Source of the DNA: Amphritea pacifica
Lineage (GTDB): Bacteria > Pseudomonadota > Gammaproteobacteria > Pseudomonadales > Balneatricaceae
Direction: 5' to 3'
Length of the DNA: 64,000 bases
NCBI RefSeq assembly: GCF_016924145.1
Contig: NZ_JAFFZO010000017.1
Span: forward strand, 1 to 64,000
Numbering within the stretch: position 1 is the first letter of the stretch; each line of letters starts with the position of its first letter. Both the position numbers and the translations under genes were made by a program. This document shows, one piece after another, positions 8,284-17,720 of the stretch. Under the pieces are notes generated by a model. It was not told the origin of the DNA and ran no database searches. It saw nothing but the letters and a program-made list of their open reading frames with translations.

Positions 8284-9363
8284 CTATGAATCCCGCCCGG
8301 CATCCTGAATAAAAGAGTGGCTATTAGGCCAGGCATTGAGGATGGCTTTGATCAGGGTTGCCAGCGGGATGGCAAAAAACACCCCCCAAAAGCCCCAGAT
8401 ACTACCAAATACCAGTACCGCGATAATAATGGATACAGGGTGCAGGTTCACCGCTTCAGAGAACAGCAATGGCACCAATACATTGCCATCGAGGGCCTGA
8501 ATAATGCCGTAGGCCAGCATCAGATACCAGAACTCATTGGTCCAGCCCCACTGAAAAAAACCGATCAGCGCTACCGGCAGCGTCACCAGTGCCGCACCGA
8601 TATAGGGGATCAGCACCGACAGACCGACCATGATTCCCAGCAGTGCCGCATAGTTGATCCCCAGAAAGGCAAACGCCACATAGGTCACAGAGCCAACAAT
8701 AACGATTTCGATCACTTTACCCCGGACATAGTTGGCGATCTGTTGATCCATTTCGGTCCACACCTGAGTCAGCATCTCTTTCTTCTGCGGCAGAAAAGAG
8801 ACCCACCAGCGCACCAGGCTGCTGCCATCTTTAAGAAAGAAAAACACCAGGATCGGCACCAGAACAACGTAGATCAGCAGCGCAATCAATCCGGTAATGG
8901 AGTTGAGGGAGTAAGTCACCACCATCTGCCCCACTTTTCTCAGCTCCGAGGTTGCCAGATCGATAATCTGGGTAATCTGCTGTTCTGAGAAAACATCCGG
9001 ATATTGCTGTGGCAAGAGTAACAGCACCTTCTTGGCCTGCGTCACCATCCCCGGCAGCTCATTGAACAGGTTAACCGACTGTTTCCAGGCCAGCGGCATA
9101 ATAAACAACAGCAACGACAGCAGCACACTGATAAACAGAGTGAACACCAGCAGTACAGATGCCAGATGGGGAACATTGTGCTCTTTTAACCAGACAATCA
9201 TCCCCTGCATCAGAAAAGCCAGAATAATACTGGTAAACACCGGTGTCAGTGCCTGCCCCAGATAGAGGATGATTCCCAGTGCGCCTGCCAGCAGCACCAA
9301 CAACAGCATTACCTCCTCATTAGAGAAGTAATTGTCGATCCATTTGCTGAAAATTTTTCTCAC
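8284..9363 (-). CDS. perM: AI-2E family transporter, PerM-type permease
   Basis: A 359-aa polytopic inner membrane protein of the AI-2E/PerM (UPF0118) family. It has paired N-terminal helices, a soluble middle region (about 100-190), and a C-terminal cluster of helices with the family segments GLSVLIPYIGAAL and LVFGSIWGFWGV. Members export or exchange small solutes; substrate here is unknown. The best start is the GTG at 9363 (VRKIFSKW), preceded by AGGGAGCAGA. An upstream ATG frame would overlap the whole tusA gene and adds unrelated residues. It lies 13 bases after tusA, probably in one operon. A second family member is at 43742-44794. Confidence 0.85.
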   Translation of the reverse strand: MRKIFSKWIDNYFSNEEVMLLLVLLAGALGIILYLGQALTPVFTSIILAFLMQGMIVWLKEHNVPHLASVLLVFTLFISVLLSLLLFIMPLAWKQSVNLFNELPGMVTQAKKVLLLLPQQYPDVFSEQQITQIIDLATSELRKVGQMVVTYSLNSITGLIALLIYVVLVPILVFFFLKDGSSLVRWWVSFLPQKKEMLTQVWTEMDQQIANYVRGKVIEIVIVGSVTYVAFAFLGINYAALLGIMVGLSVLIPYIGAALVTLPVALIGFFQWGWTNEFWYLMLAYGIIQALDGNVLVPLLFSEAVNLHPVSIIIAVLVFGSIWGFWGVFFAIPLATLIKAILNAWPNSHSFIQDAGRDS

Positions 9364-9376
9364 ACTCTGCTCCCTG

Positions 9377-9613
9377 TTAGCCGCGCTGAATAATATAGGT
9401 ATACTGACCGTCATTGCTGAACGATTCCAGCATCTGGTGGTCTGACTGATCGACAAACGCCTTGAAATCCCGCTGAGATCCGGCATCGGTCGCGACCACT
9501 TTGAGGACTTTACCCGGCTCCAGCTTATGTAATGCCTGCTTCGCTTTTAACAGCGGCAGCGGGCAATTCAGGCCGCGGGCATCGAGTTGTTCATCCCAGT
9601 GGGTCTCAGTCAT
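9377..9613 (-). CDS. TusA-family sulfur carrier protein
   Basis: A 78-aa TusA/SirA-like protein. The family signature with the persulfide-carrying Cys is seen as LDARGLNCPLPLLKAK near residue 18. TusA proteins relay sulfur for tRNA thiolation or other sulfur transfers, usually fed by a cysteine desulfurase. The start at MTETHWDEQ is chosen because the conserved domain begins right after it. The gene sits between bepA (divergent) and perM (same strand), an arrangement seen in other gammaproteobacteria. Whether it is TusA itself or a paralogue cannot be settled here. Confidence 0.85.
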   Translation of the reverse strand: MTETHWDEQLDARGLNCPLPLLKAKQALHKLEPGKVLKVVATDAGSQRDFKAFVDQSDHQMLESFSNDGQYTYIIQRG

Positions 9614-9733
9614 GAAATTATTCCTGATACAGATAAGAGGCCTGCAATATATACCAAAAACCGGGTTATTATAATCCACAATTACGCTTAACTGTTTTTG
9701 TTGCAGTGGAAACTTAGTATAAGGATCAACGAT

Positions 9734-11164
9734 TTGCGAACTGGACTTTCATGTTATCTGCTGGCAGGTATCCTGGCACTCAATCCGGTCACCCCTGTTC
9801 AGGCCGATGACCTGCCGGTTATCGCCAGTAGCTCAGGCACAATCTCACTCGAACAGGAGTTCCAGCTGGGCCGTACCTGGGCACGACTGCTGCGCGGCCG
9901 GGCACCGGAATATGGTGACCCGCTAATCGTAAACTATATCGACAGCCTGTTGTGGCAGATTGCTGCCAGCAGTCAGCTACAGGATCACCGGCTCGAACTG
10001 ATCGTTCTGGACAGTCCGGTTCTCAATGCCTTTGCGGTTCCTGGCGGCGTCGTCGGTATCAATGCCGGATTACTCCTGGGAGCAAAAGATGAGGAGGAGC
10101 TGGCGTCGGTTATCGCTCATGAGCTGGCTCACCTGTCACAGCGGCACTATGCCCAGCAGCTTGAGGAAAGCCGGCGTAATACGCCATTGATGCTGGCCGG
10201 TATTCTGGCCAGCATTCTGGTCGCCTCTGCCGACGCGCAGGCGGGTATGGCGGGGATTACCTCATCGATGGCCGCAGGCCAGCAGGCCGGTATAAACTTT
10301 ACCCGCCGCAATGAGCAGGAAGCTGACCGTATCGGCATGCTCAATCTGGTTAACGCTGGTTATGATCCCCACGCGATGCCGCGTATGTTTTCCCGGATTC
10401 AGCGCTCCAGCCGTTTTCTGGGCCAGAAACCCCCGGAATTTCTGCTCACCCATCCGGTCACCGAATCACGTATAGCCGATGCCGAAAACCGTGCCAGCCA
10501 GCTACCAAGTCCAGCTTTCAAGCCTCAGCGCTACGATTTCCAACTGATCAAAAAACGTGTTGAGGTGCATTATGCCAGCGATCTCAGACAACTGATCAAG
10601 ACCTATCAGGAGAGTGCCAGCGGCAACCCTATAAGTCGATACGGTCTGGCATTGGCACTGTTACAGAACAGAGACTATAAACAGGCGCAACAGGCTCTCG
10701 ACGGTTTGCCGGACACTATAGGTCAACACCTTTATATCCGTCTGAGTTATGCGGAGCTGGAACTGGCAGCGGGGGAGCAGGAGAAAGCTTTACAACGGCT
10801 GGAGCTATTAAACAAACTCTACCCCGACAGCTACCCGGTTCGTCAACTATATGCCAAAGCACTCAGGGCGAATAACCAGTTTAAAAAATCAGCCCGGATT
10901 CTCACTGACCTGAGCCAGAAATACCCCACCAATAGCTACATCTGGTATGAACTGGCTGAGACTCAGGGACTGGCCGGCAATACCCTGGGGGTCCACGAAG
11001 CCCGTATCGAATATTTTCTGCTCACCGGCGCAACCGATAAAGCGCTGCGGCAGATAGACTTCGCGCTACGGGAAAATGAACTGACCAGCAGTGATATCGC
11101 CCGGCTTGAACAGCGTAAAAAAGAAGCTGAAGCGATAAGGGATCAGATTAAAAACTCGCTGTGA
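9734..11164 (+). CDS. bepA: M48 metalloprotease with TPR domain, BepA-like
   Basis: A periplasmic zinc protease of about 476 aa that acts in outer membrane protein quality control (BepA/YfgC family). A signal peptide ends near VQADD. The HELAH zinc motif (VIAHELAHLSQRH) is near residue 135, and the third ligand lies in NEQEADRIGM. The C-terminal half (about 290-470) is TPR-like. A TTG start at 9734 is preferred: AAGGA lies 8 bases upstream and the signal peptide then begins with LRTGLSCYLL. A TTG at 9698 would add 12 residues without a ribosome site. Perhaps linked to Bam function with bamC nearby. Confidence 0.88.
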   Translation: MRTGLSCYLLAGILALNPVTPVQADDLPVIASSSGTISLEQEFQLGRTWARLLRGRAPEYGDPLIVNYIDSLLWQIAASSQLQDHRLELIVLDSPVLNAFAVPGGVVGINAGLLLGAKDEEELASVIAHELAHLSQRHYAQQLEESRRNTPLMLAGILASILVASADAQAGMAGITSSMAAGQQAGINFTRRNEQEADRIGMLNLVNAGYDPHAMPRMFSRIQRSSRFLGQKPPEFLLTHPVTESRIADAENRASQLPSPAFKPQRYDFQLIKKRVEVHYASDLRQLIKTYQESASGNPISRYGLALALLQNRDYKQAQQALDGLPDTIGQHLYIRLSYAELELAAGEQEKALQRLELLNKLYPDSYPVRQLYAKALRANNQFKKSARILTDLSQKYPTNSYIWYELAETQGLAGNTLGVHEARIEYFLLTGATDKALRQIDFALRENELTSSDIARLEQRKKEAEAIRDQIKNSL

Positions 11165-11246
11165 ACCCGCAGTGGCTGATCTGAAGCAGGTAGCACCCCG
11201 TAAACCCGCTTAGATAATGAATCAGAGTTGGTGGTAGAGGAATCCT

Positions 11247-11849
11247 ATGTTCTCAGTATACAGCCCCAACGGGCGGGCCTTCCACGATACGCTGGAAGCG
11301 CTGTACCGGGCCAGATCCGGAACGCAGAACCGTAGTACAGATGAACACAAGCGGCAAAGCGAAACAGCTCACAGAGTCACACCTAAAGCTCTGGATGCCT
11401 ATCGGCAACTGATCCATGCCCAACCGAAAGATGAGCTTCACCACCTCTATGAGGTGATGAGCGATGCATTTACAAACCTGCCTGCAGAGCAACCCGCCTA
11501 TCAAGCACTTCTGGCGATACAGCAAAGTCCTTTTAATGAGTTACCCGTAGTCAATGCTCAGAACTGTATTATCGGGATGATCTCCTACGACTCAGTCATC
11601 GGCCATCTGATCGAGACGGGCGAAGCACTGGGATTACTGAAAATTTCTGCTGTCAGAGACTATCTCTCTGGCGATGTGATCACAGCAGAGCCTGTCACCA
11701 GTATCCGCCGGGCGGCCCAGGTGATGGATCATTATAATCTGGAAACACTTCCGGTAGTCGACAACTATGGCACAACCATTGGCATTGTCACCGCCAGGAG
11801 TATCGTTTCAGCGGTCGCGAATGACCCTCCGCTAAGTGTCTGGAGCTGA
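11247..11849 (+). CDS. CBS-domain protein
   Basis: A 200-aa cytoplasmic protein with a pair of CBS domains in the C-terminal two-thirds (about 72-195; LPVVNAQNCIIGMIS and LPVVDNYGTTIGIVTA). CBS pairs bind adenosine nucleotides or similar ligands and regulate partner proteins. The N-terminal 70 residues are polar and carry no known domain. A GAGGAATCCT ribosome site precedes the ATG. It is alone on the plus strand and is closed by a strong hairpin. No partner can be named. Confidence 0.8.
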   Translation: MFSVYSPNGRAFHDTLEALYRARSGTQNRSTDEHKRQSETAHRVTPKALDAYRQLIHAQPKDELHHLYEVMSDAFTNLPAEQPAYQALLAIQQSPFNELPVVNAQNCIIGMISYDSVIGHLIETGEALGLLKISAVRDYLSGDVITAEPVTSIRRAAQVMDHYNLETLPVVDNYGTTIGIVTARSIVSAVANDPPLSVWS

Positions 11850-11868
11850 TCTCCCTGTTGCCGCAGAA

Positions 11869-11896
11869 ATGAAAAAGAGACCCGAAGGTCTCTTTA
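11869..11896. terminator. Bidirectional terminator
   Basis: AAAGAGACC and GGTCTCTTT arms around CGAA form a perfect nine-pair hairpin between the CBS gene and the convergent acyl-CoA synthetase gene, with A and T runs on both sides. Confidence 0.8.
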
Positions 11897-11934
11897 AACG
11901 TTATTAGCTTTATGCAACAGAAACGGTGATATTA

Positions 11935-13575
11935 CTACTCATCAGAGTTGGCTTTATCACGCAAGACAAACTTCTGAATTTTACCGGTTGAGGTTTTAGG
12001 GAGCGGACCAAAAACAACTTTTTTCGGTGCTTTGAAATTAGCCATATTTTCGCGGCAGAAATCGATAATCTCCTGTTCGGTCACTTCGGCCCCCTCCTTC
12101 AGACTGACAAAGGCACAGGGCACCTCCCCCCACTTTTCATCGTCACGGGCAACTACCGCCGCTTCCATCACACTACTGTTGCGGTACAGAACATCTTCCA
12201 CCTCAATGGAGGAAATATTCTCGCCACCGGAAATGATAATGTCTTTGGAACGGTCTTTAATCTCGATATAACCATCCGGGTGCCACACCGCCAGATCGCC
12301 GGAATGGAACCAGCCGCCGGAAAAGCTCTCTTCCGTGGTGGAGGGATTTTTCAAATAACCTTTCATCACCAGATTACCACGCATGAAAATCTCGCCCATC
12401 GTCAGGCCATCCTGAGGAACCGGCTCCAGCGTCACAGGATCGGCAACCATCAGACCATCCAGCATCGGCGCCCGTACCCCCTGTCGGGATTTCAAACGGG
12501 CGATCTCATCATCCGTACGATCATTCCACTCCTGATGCCATTCACACACCACAGACGGACCATAGGTCTCTGTCAGCCCGTACACATGGGTAACCGTAAA
12601 GCCCATTTTTTCCATCCCCTGAATCACCGCTGCCGGCGGCGCAGCCCCCGCCGTCATCACTTTAACCGCGTGACTGATTCCCGCTTTCATCTCATCCGGT
12701 GCGTTATTCAACATATTCAGCACAATCGGTGCACCACAGAAATGATTCACCTTCTCCTGCTTAATCGCAGCATAAATATCATCAGCCCTTACATGCCGCA
12801 GACAGACACTGACTCCCGCGGATGCCGCAAGGCTCCAGGGGAAACACCAGCCATTGCAGTGGAACATCGGCAGGGTCCAGAGGTAAACCGGATGATGCCC
12901 CATATCCCAGCAGACAATATTACTCATCGCGTTCAGATAGGCTCCCCGGTGGTGATAGACCACCCCTTTCGGGTTGCCGGTGGTTCCAGAGGTGTAGTTC
13001 AGACTGATCGCATTCCACTCATCATCCGGCATCTGCCAGTCAAACTGCGGATCTCCCTGGGCGATAAAAGCTTCATAATCGCAGCTACCAATCAGTGATC
13101 CCCCCTGGTAATAAGGATCATCAATATCGATCACCAGCGGTTTATGGGGAATCATTTTAAGTGCCTGAGCGATCACTTCGGAGAACTCCCGATCGACCAT
13201 CACGACCTTTGCCTCGCCATGCTGCAGGATAAAGGCGATCGCCTCAGCATCTAAACGCACATTCAGCGCATTCAGCACTGCGCCACACATCGGCACCCCG
13301 AAATGCGCTTCAAACAACTCAGGCAGGTTCGGTGCCATAACTGCCACCGTATCCCCCTCACCTATCCCCTTCTGACTCAGCGCACTGGCAAGCTGACGGC
13401 AACGGCTATAGGTTTCTGCCCAGGTGCGGCGGGTTTGCTGATGCACCACCGCCAGGTGATTTGGATAGACCCAGGCGGAGCGTTCAAGAAAACTTAACGG
13501 ACTCATCGCTGAGAAATTGGCGCTGTTTTTGTCCAGCCCGAACTGATACGGATTAGAATGTGTCGACATAGTCAT
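11935..13575 (-). CDS. Acyl-CoA synthetase (AMP-forming)
   Basis: A 546-aa enzyme of the ANL superfamily that activates a carboxylic acid with ATP and CoA. The P-loop YTSGTTGNPKG is near residue 190. The aromatic/Gly loop VYGLTETYGP and the hinge GYIEIKDRSKDIIISGGENIS are intact, and the C-terminal catalytic Lys lies in KTSTGKIQKF. It resembles medium-chain and methylmercaptopropionate-type ligases; substrate is not fixed by sequence. The start at 13575 or the ATG six bases later both fit an AGGG ribosome site. It is divergent from a PAS kinase/FixJ pair that may control it. Confidence 0.88.
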   Translation of the reverse strand: MTMSTHSNPYQFGLDKNSANFSAMSPLSFLERSAWVYPNHLAVVHQQTRRTWAETYSRCRQLASALSQKGIGEGDTVAVMAPNLPELFEAHFGVPMCGAVLNALNVRLDAEAIAFILQHGEAKVVMVDREFSEVIAQALKMIPHKPLVIDIDDPYYQGGSLIGSCDYEAFIAQGDPQFDWQMPDDEWNAISLNYTSGTTGNPKGVVYHHRGAYLNAMSNIVCWDMGHHPVYLWTLPMFHCNGWCFPWSLAASAGVSVCLRHVRADDIYAAIKQEKVNHFCGAPIVLNMLNNAPDEMKAGISHAVKVMTAGAAPPAAVIQGMEKMGFTVTHVYGLTETYGPSVVCEWHQEWNDRTDDEIARLKSRQGVRAPMLDGLMVADPVTLEPVPQDGLTMGEIFMRGNLVMKGYLKNPSTTEESFSGGWFHSGDLAVWHPDGYIEIKDRSKDIIISGGENISSIEVEDVLYRNSSVMEAAVVARDDEKWGEVPCAFVSLKEGAEVTEQEIIDFCRENMANFKAPKKVVFGPLPKTSTGKIQKFVLRDKANSDE

Positions 13576-13792
13576 TAGCCCTGAAGAATACCGCGTCACG
13601 TTCAGCCAGCAGGCGCAGTATTATAATTTTTTAAAACCGCTACGAAATACTCACAGCCTAGGGTTTACCCTGATTGCATCGGATATAATACGTAATTACC
13701 CTGACTAAACAAGTTAGTCTTAAGTCAAAAGCAGAGCAGACTCAACAGCGGATAATATCTTTTAGGGGTTTATCCCTTATCAGCGAGCAACA
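13576..13792. promoter_or_regulatory. Shared upstream region of acyl-CoA synthetase and kinase genes
   Basis: This divergent spacer of about 217 bases must hold promoters for both directions. It is AT-rich with an ATACGTAATTAC stretch near 13690, but no operator could be assigned with confidence. Confidence 0.4.
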
Positions 13793-15307
13793 ATGAGTAT
13801 AGAACAAGAACTGAAAGCGATCAGTGAAATGGATGAGGGAGAGCGCTCCCGCTTTCTGGTAGAGCAGTCCACCGATATGATCTCCCGCCACACACCCACA
13901 CCGGAATGGACATTTCTCGATGTCAGCCCGGCGGTTGAGCGAATGCTCGGCTACACCGTGGAAGAGATGATCGGCACTGCTGGCTATGATCTGTTTCACC
14001 CGGAAGATGCTGATAACCTGATCAAACGCTCAGACTCAGTACGTTACCGTAAAGGGATGTATACCAATGTGTTCCGTTATAAACATAAGAATGGTCACTA
14101 TATCTGGCTGGAAACCACCAGCCGCACCCTGCGTGACGCTGATGGCAAACCGATCGAAGTGGTCTGTGTCTCCCGCGATGTTACCGAACAGACTCTGGCG
14201 CAACAAGCGACCCGCCGGCTGGCACGGGTGGTAGAAGCGTCCTCAGATATGATCATGTTCTGCAACCATAAAACCATGCAACTGACCTACATGAACGAGG
14301 CCACCTACATCACCCTCGGTACCGAAAAAGAGAATCCGATGGTGTTCTATCTGGAGCAGATGTTTGAACCGAGGATCTTTGCCACGCTGGTGCAGGACGC
14401 CCTGAGTCATGCTGCGGCTCATGGCACCTGGTATGGCAGTATCAAAATGCAACTGCCGTCCGGACGGGACCGCACCGCAGAGATCCGCGAGGTTATTGCC
14501 CACCGCAACCTTAACGATGATATGCAGGTGGAGTATTACTCGATCATAGGCCGGGATATCACCCTTCGCCGCAAAGCCGAAGAGGAGATGAAACGCAATC
14601 AGCTGGAGATGGCTCATATCGCCCGCCTGCTCTCCGTGGGTGAGATGGCGTCAGGACTGGCCCATGAGATCAACCAGCCGCTGGCCGCTATCCTCAATTA
14701 TTGCCGGGGCTCAATGCGCCGTATTGATGAGGGGCGAATCACCACCGTCGAAGAGATTGGCAAATCGATGGAACTGATCACCCGACAGGCCAAACGGGCA
14801 GCAGAGATCGTCAAACGGATGCGCAGTTTTGTTAAAAAAACCGAATACCAGCGAATGGAGTTCTCTCTCAATGAAAGCTGCCAGGAGATCGCCGAATTTC
14901 TCAAACAGGAAGCGCTGGACCACAACACAACGTTTCAATTTGAACTGGAGTATGGAGAGCTGCCGATTCTGGCGGATAAAATTCAGATCGAACAGGTTCT
15001 GGTCAATCTGATTCGCAACGCAATCGAAGCGTATAACGACTGTGAAAAAACTCATCGGCCCGTTATCATAAGCACCCGTAAGGCAAAAGATTACATCTAT
15101 ATTTCAGTTGCAGATCATGCCAATGGCATCAGTGCTGAGATTTTAAGTAAGTTGTTTGAACCGTTCTTTACCTCAAAGTCGACCGGACTTGGCATGGGAC
15201 TCTCAATCTCGAGAACGATCATCGAGGCTCATGGCGGACAGCTATGGGCTGAAAGCGACGGAAAAACAGGCACTCAGTTTTATATTAAAATTCCAGCGAA
15301 AGGTTAG
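13793..15307 (+). CDS. Soluble PAS sensor histidine kinase
   Basis: A 504-aa kinase with no membrane segment. Two PAS domains come first (about 25-135 and 145-260, the first with the PAC-like GHYIWLETTSR). HisKA follows, with the phospho-acceptor His291 in GLAHEINQPLAAI. The HATPase domain follows, with N box NLIRNAIEAY and G2 box GLGMGLSIS; the G1 box reads DHANGIS. This layout is FixL/DctB-like for the kinase core. No haem-binding FixL signature was recognised in the PAS domains. The response regulator gene follows after 10 bases. The signal is unknown; the divergent acyl-CoA synthetase hints at a link to acid use. Confidence 0.87.
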   Translation: MSIEQELKAISEMDEGERSRFLVEQSTDMISRHTPTPEWTFLDVSPAVERMLGYTVEEMIGTAGYDLFHPEDADNLIKRSDSVRYRKGMYTNVFRYKHKNGHYIWLETTSRTLRDADGKPIEVVCVSRDVTEQTLAQQATRRLARVVEASSDMIMFCNHKTMQLTYMNEATYITLGTEKENPMVFYLEQMFEPRIFATLVQDALSHAAAHGTWYGSIKMQLPSGRDRTAEIREVIAHRNLNDDMQVEYYSIIGRDITLRRKAEEEMKRNQLEMAHIARLLSVGEMASGLAHEINQPLAAILNYCRGSMRRIDEGRITTVEEIGKSMELITRQAKRAAEIVKRMRSFVKKTEYQRMEFSLNESCQEIAEFLKQEALDHNTTFQFELEYGELPILADKIQIEQVLVNLIRNAIEAYNDCEKTHRPVIISTRKAKDYIYISVADHANGISAEILSKLFEPFFTSKSTGLGMGLSISRTIIEAHGGQLWAESDGKTGTQFYIKIPAKG

Positions 15308-15317
15308 GACCTGACAC

Positions 15318-15920
15318 ATGACGAGATATAACGGAACGGTTTTTATTGTTGATGACGATGATGACTTTCGCGACTCGATGCAATGGTTATTGGAAAGTGA
15401 CGATCTGCCGGTTCAGAGCTTCTCCTCAGCCCGGGACTTTCTCAGCAATTACAAAGGCGATAAGGGCTGTATGCTACTGGATGTCCGTATGCCGGAAATC
15501 AATGGGCTGGCACTCCAGCAGATCATGCTGGAACGGGATATCCGCTTGCCTATCATCGTACTCAGCGGCCATGGTGATATTCCGATGGCGGTCACCGCCA
15601 TGAAAAACGGTGCCATCGACTTTCTGGAAAAACCGTTCGACGATGAAGTGCTGATCCCACTGGTGCAGAATGCGCTTAAAAAAGCCGATGAGATGTTCGC
15701 CGACCGTCAGCAGCAGGAACAGGTTCGAAAGCTTTACGACAGCCTGAGCCGCCGTGAACGGGAGGTGATGGCGCTGGTTGTCAGCGGCAAAGCCAACCGC
15801 GAGATCGCCGAAGAGCTGGGCATCAGTCCAAAAACCGTTGAAGTGCACCGCTCCCGGGTGATGAGTAAAATGCGGGCAGAAAGCCTGCCGGAACTGGTGA
15901 ATCAGTCAGCTCAGCTGTAA
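15318..15920 (+). CDS. FixJ/NarL-type response regulator
   Basis: A 200-aa regulator. The receiver domain (about 5-120) has the acidic patch VDDDDD, the phospho-acceptor Asp55 in LLDVRMPE, and the conserved Lys in LEKPFDD. A LuxR-type helix-turn-helix follows (LSRREREVMALVV through KTVEVHRSRVMSKM, about 138-190). It is the partner of the kinase just upstream. Targets are not visible. The gene ends at 15920, right beside the start of the mobile cassette island, so its downstream flank has been a site of insertion. Confidence 0.9.
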   Translation: MTRYNGTVFIVDDDDDFRDSMQWLLESDDLPVQSFSSARDFLSNYKGDKGCMLLDVRMPEINGLALQQIMLERDIRLPIIVLSGHGDIPMAVTAMKNGAIDFLEKPFDDEVLIPLVQNALKKADEMFADRQQQEQVRKLYDSLSRREREVMALVVSGKANREIAEELGISPKTVEVHRSRVMSKMRAESLPELVNQSAQL

Positions 15921-16001
15921 CGCTGGGCGATTGTTTAGTTCTGTCTGGGCGGGGTTAAGCGTTATTCTGCAACAGAGGTATCTGTGTATATGAAATCCCA
16001 A

Positions 16002-16139
16002 CTAGCCAATAGGTAACCGCCTGCAAAAGCTACTCAACTTACCATGTTTAATGGCCGTAATTGTTGATAATAGTAAGAGGCTTACAATACCCATTGCCCC
16101 TACATCCATTAACGCTTCATCCCATGAATAATTGCTCAT
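16002..16139 (-). CDS. Small 45-aa ORF with one hydrophobic segment, possible cassette ORF
   Basis: A 45-aa reading frame starting MSNYSWDEAL, with a hydrophobic stretch GIVSLLLLSTITAI (about 17-30) and a basic tail. It starts 20 bases after a GTTATAG core site (16160-16166), the same spacing seen for the other cassette ORFs of this island, so it may be the next integron cassette. It has no similarity that I recognise and only a weak ribosome site. It could also be the truncated start of a longer membrane protein lost at the fixJ-side junction. Confidence 0.3.
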   Translation of the reverse strand: MSNYSWDEALMDVGAMGIVSLLLLSTITAIKHGKLSSFCRRLPIG

Positions 16140-16159
16140 AAGCTTTAGTTACATTGCCC

Positions 16160-16166
16160 TATAACG
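16160..16166 (-). other. Possible attC right core site (R')
   Basis: On the minus strand this reads GTTATAG, fitting the GTTRRRY-like core of attC sites. It lies where the far side of the intron-split attC at 17721-17773 would be expected. No matching stem is on this side. Confidence 0.4.
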
Positions 16167-16188
16167 TCCGCGGTAGGCCAGTTCCCAA

Positions 16189-17304
16189 TTAAAGGGCTTT
16201 GACCCCTTTAGCTTCGGCTACGCCGAAGTACGCTTTCCAACCAAGCAGGTATTTCCTTAAGTCTGCGATGACATGTAACAGTTGATGGCCTCTCGTTCGG
16301 CGGCTCAGTTCCCGTATCCGCTGCTTCAGTTTCACCAGCACCTTGTCGGCTACTTTGATCCTGTTGCCACGTCAGGAACTGACAGTAAATCCCAGGAAAC
16401 TCCGTTTCCAGGGCCGGTCTACCGCGCTTTTATCTTCGTTTACCTTGAGCCGAAGGTGGTCTTCGATATAGCGCTGTACACTTATTTTGATCCGCTCTGC
16501 CGCCCGACGACTGCCCACAAAGATCTGGCAGTCATCGGCGTATTGGCTAAAGCGGTGACCTCGTCTTTCCAGTTCCCAGTCCAGCTCGTCCAATACTATG
16601 TTGGCCAGTACCGGCGACAACGGGCCACCTTGCAGTACGCCCTCTCGATTCGCGAGTGCTTGTCCATCATCCTTCTGAATTGGGCTGGTCAGATATCGCC
16701 TGACCAGCTTCAGCAGCGTCCGGTCCTGGATGCGTGTTTTCAATCGCGCCATCAACCGATCATGGTTGACGGTGTCAAAGAACGCTTGTAGGTCCAGATC
16801 GATCACCCAGCTCTTCCCGTGCACGATCGTGTCCTGGGCATGCCGCACGGCTTGCTGAGCATTCCGCTGAGGCCTGAAGCCGTAGCTGTTGGGGTGGAAG
16901 GTCGGCTCCCAAAGGTCGCTGATAATCTGAGCGATGGCCTGCTGGATAAAACGATCAATGACCGTCGGTATCCCCAGTTTACGCATTTTGCCATCGGCCT
17001 TTGGTATCTCGACCCGTCTGACCGCTTGTGGTCGGTAGCGACCGTCGATCAGGCGTTCCTTAAGGTCCGGCCAGTGGGCATGCAGGTAGGTCGATAGTTG
17101 TTCTGTCGTCATCCCGTCGACGCCCGCTGCGCCTTTGTTGCGTTTGACCTGTTTCAGCGCACGTGCCAGATTATTCCTATCCAGTACCTGCGCCATCAGT
17201 GATGGTTCGATGATTGGCAGTTGGATGGGCGCTTCGGATACACGAGCTTCACCCATCGCCGTTGGCGATGACTCGTCTGAGGGTCGGTCAGGTGCTATGT
17301 CCAT
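16189..17304 (-). pseudogene. Group II intron reverse transcriptase/maturase, broken
   Basis: A group II intron-encoded reverse transcriptase. The RT domains are intact from about residue 48 to 290, with GIPTVIDRFIQQ, NSYGFRP, DLQAFFDTVNHD, the QGGPLSP segment and the catalytic YADD at 255-258. A TGA at codon 311, right after FLGFTVSS, interrupts the frame. Reading on in the same frame gives the start of the maturase domain (RGNRIKVADKVLVKLK, then RRTRGHQL and LLGWKAYFG), and then the frame ends at a TAA (16189-16191). The rest of the maturase domain and any endonuclease domain are missing. It lies inside the intron that begins near 17720. Confidence 0.85.
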
Positions 17305-17720
17305 GTTCTTACACTCTATCCATGCCGGCGATGTTCAGGCCTTCGGTATCGAGAGTGATACCTACTATGCCCTCTGCTGACTTCTGTATTGCGTTCATGC
17401 TGAATTGCTTCAGCATCAGTTGTTCCTTCAACACAGTACAGACCTCCCAGGGTAAGACACTTAACTTTCCTCGCGTAGACGCCGGATTTATAAAACATAA
17501 GCCAGATACAGATGGAGGGCTTAGCAGTCACTTGCCCGCTGGCCCCACTTATGTCACACCTCATATCCGGTTCTTGTTCATCGCCCCGCGATTTTGCCTT
17601 GAGCTTCCTCCAGCCAGTCCCTCGCGGAACTAACCTTGCCCTTTGGCTAACCTTCGGCTCTGCGAATACCTGATACGAGGACTTTCACCTCGCTAGCTAA
17701 GAGCCATGCCTGGCACACAC
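16189..17720 (-). mobile_element. Truncated group II intron inserted in an attC site
   Basis: On the minus strand the intron starts at or near GTGTGCCAGGCATG (17718-17720), followed by the ribozyme part (domains I to III, about 17300-17710, including AGGTGAAAGTCCTCG and the AGCCGAAGG segment). The reverse transcriptase frame follows in domain IV. The end of the maturase frame and domains V and VI are not found before the flanking DNA, so the 3' end is deleted. The 5' exon is the attC half-site behind the OLD gene. An intron without domain V cannot splice or move on its own. Confidence 0.75.

Noticed and set aside
12280-13098. 272-aa plus-strand frame
   Set aside because: It is antisense to the acyl-CoA synthetase, rich in His, Arg and Pro as expected of a shadow frame.
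15921-15975. Direct repeats CGCTGGGCG/CTGGGCGG with GTTAAGC as an attI or attC site
   Set aside because: The repeats are direct, not inverted, and no second core with matching arms was found.
16282-16791. 169-aa plus-strand frame over the intron
   Set aside because: It is an antisense shadow of the reverse transcriptase, whose catalytic YADD and other motifs fix the coding strand.
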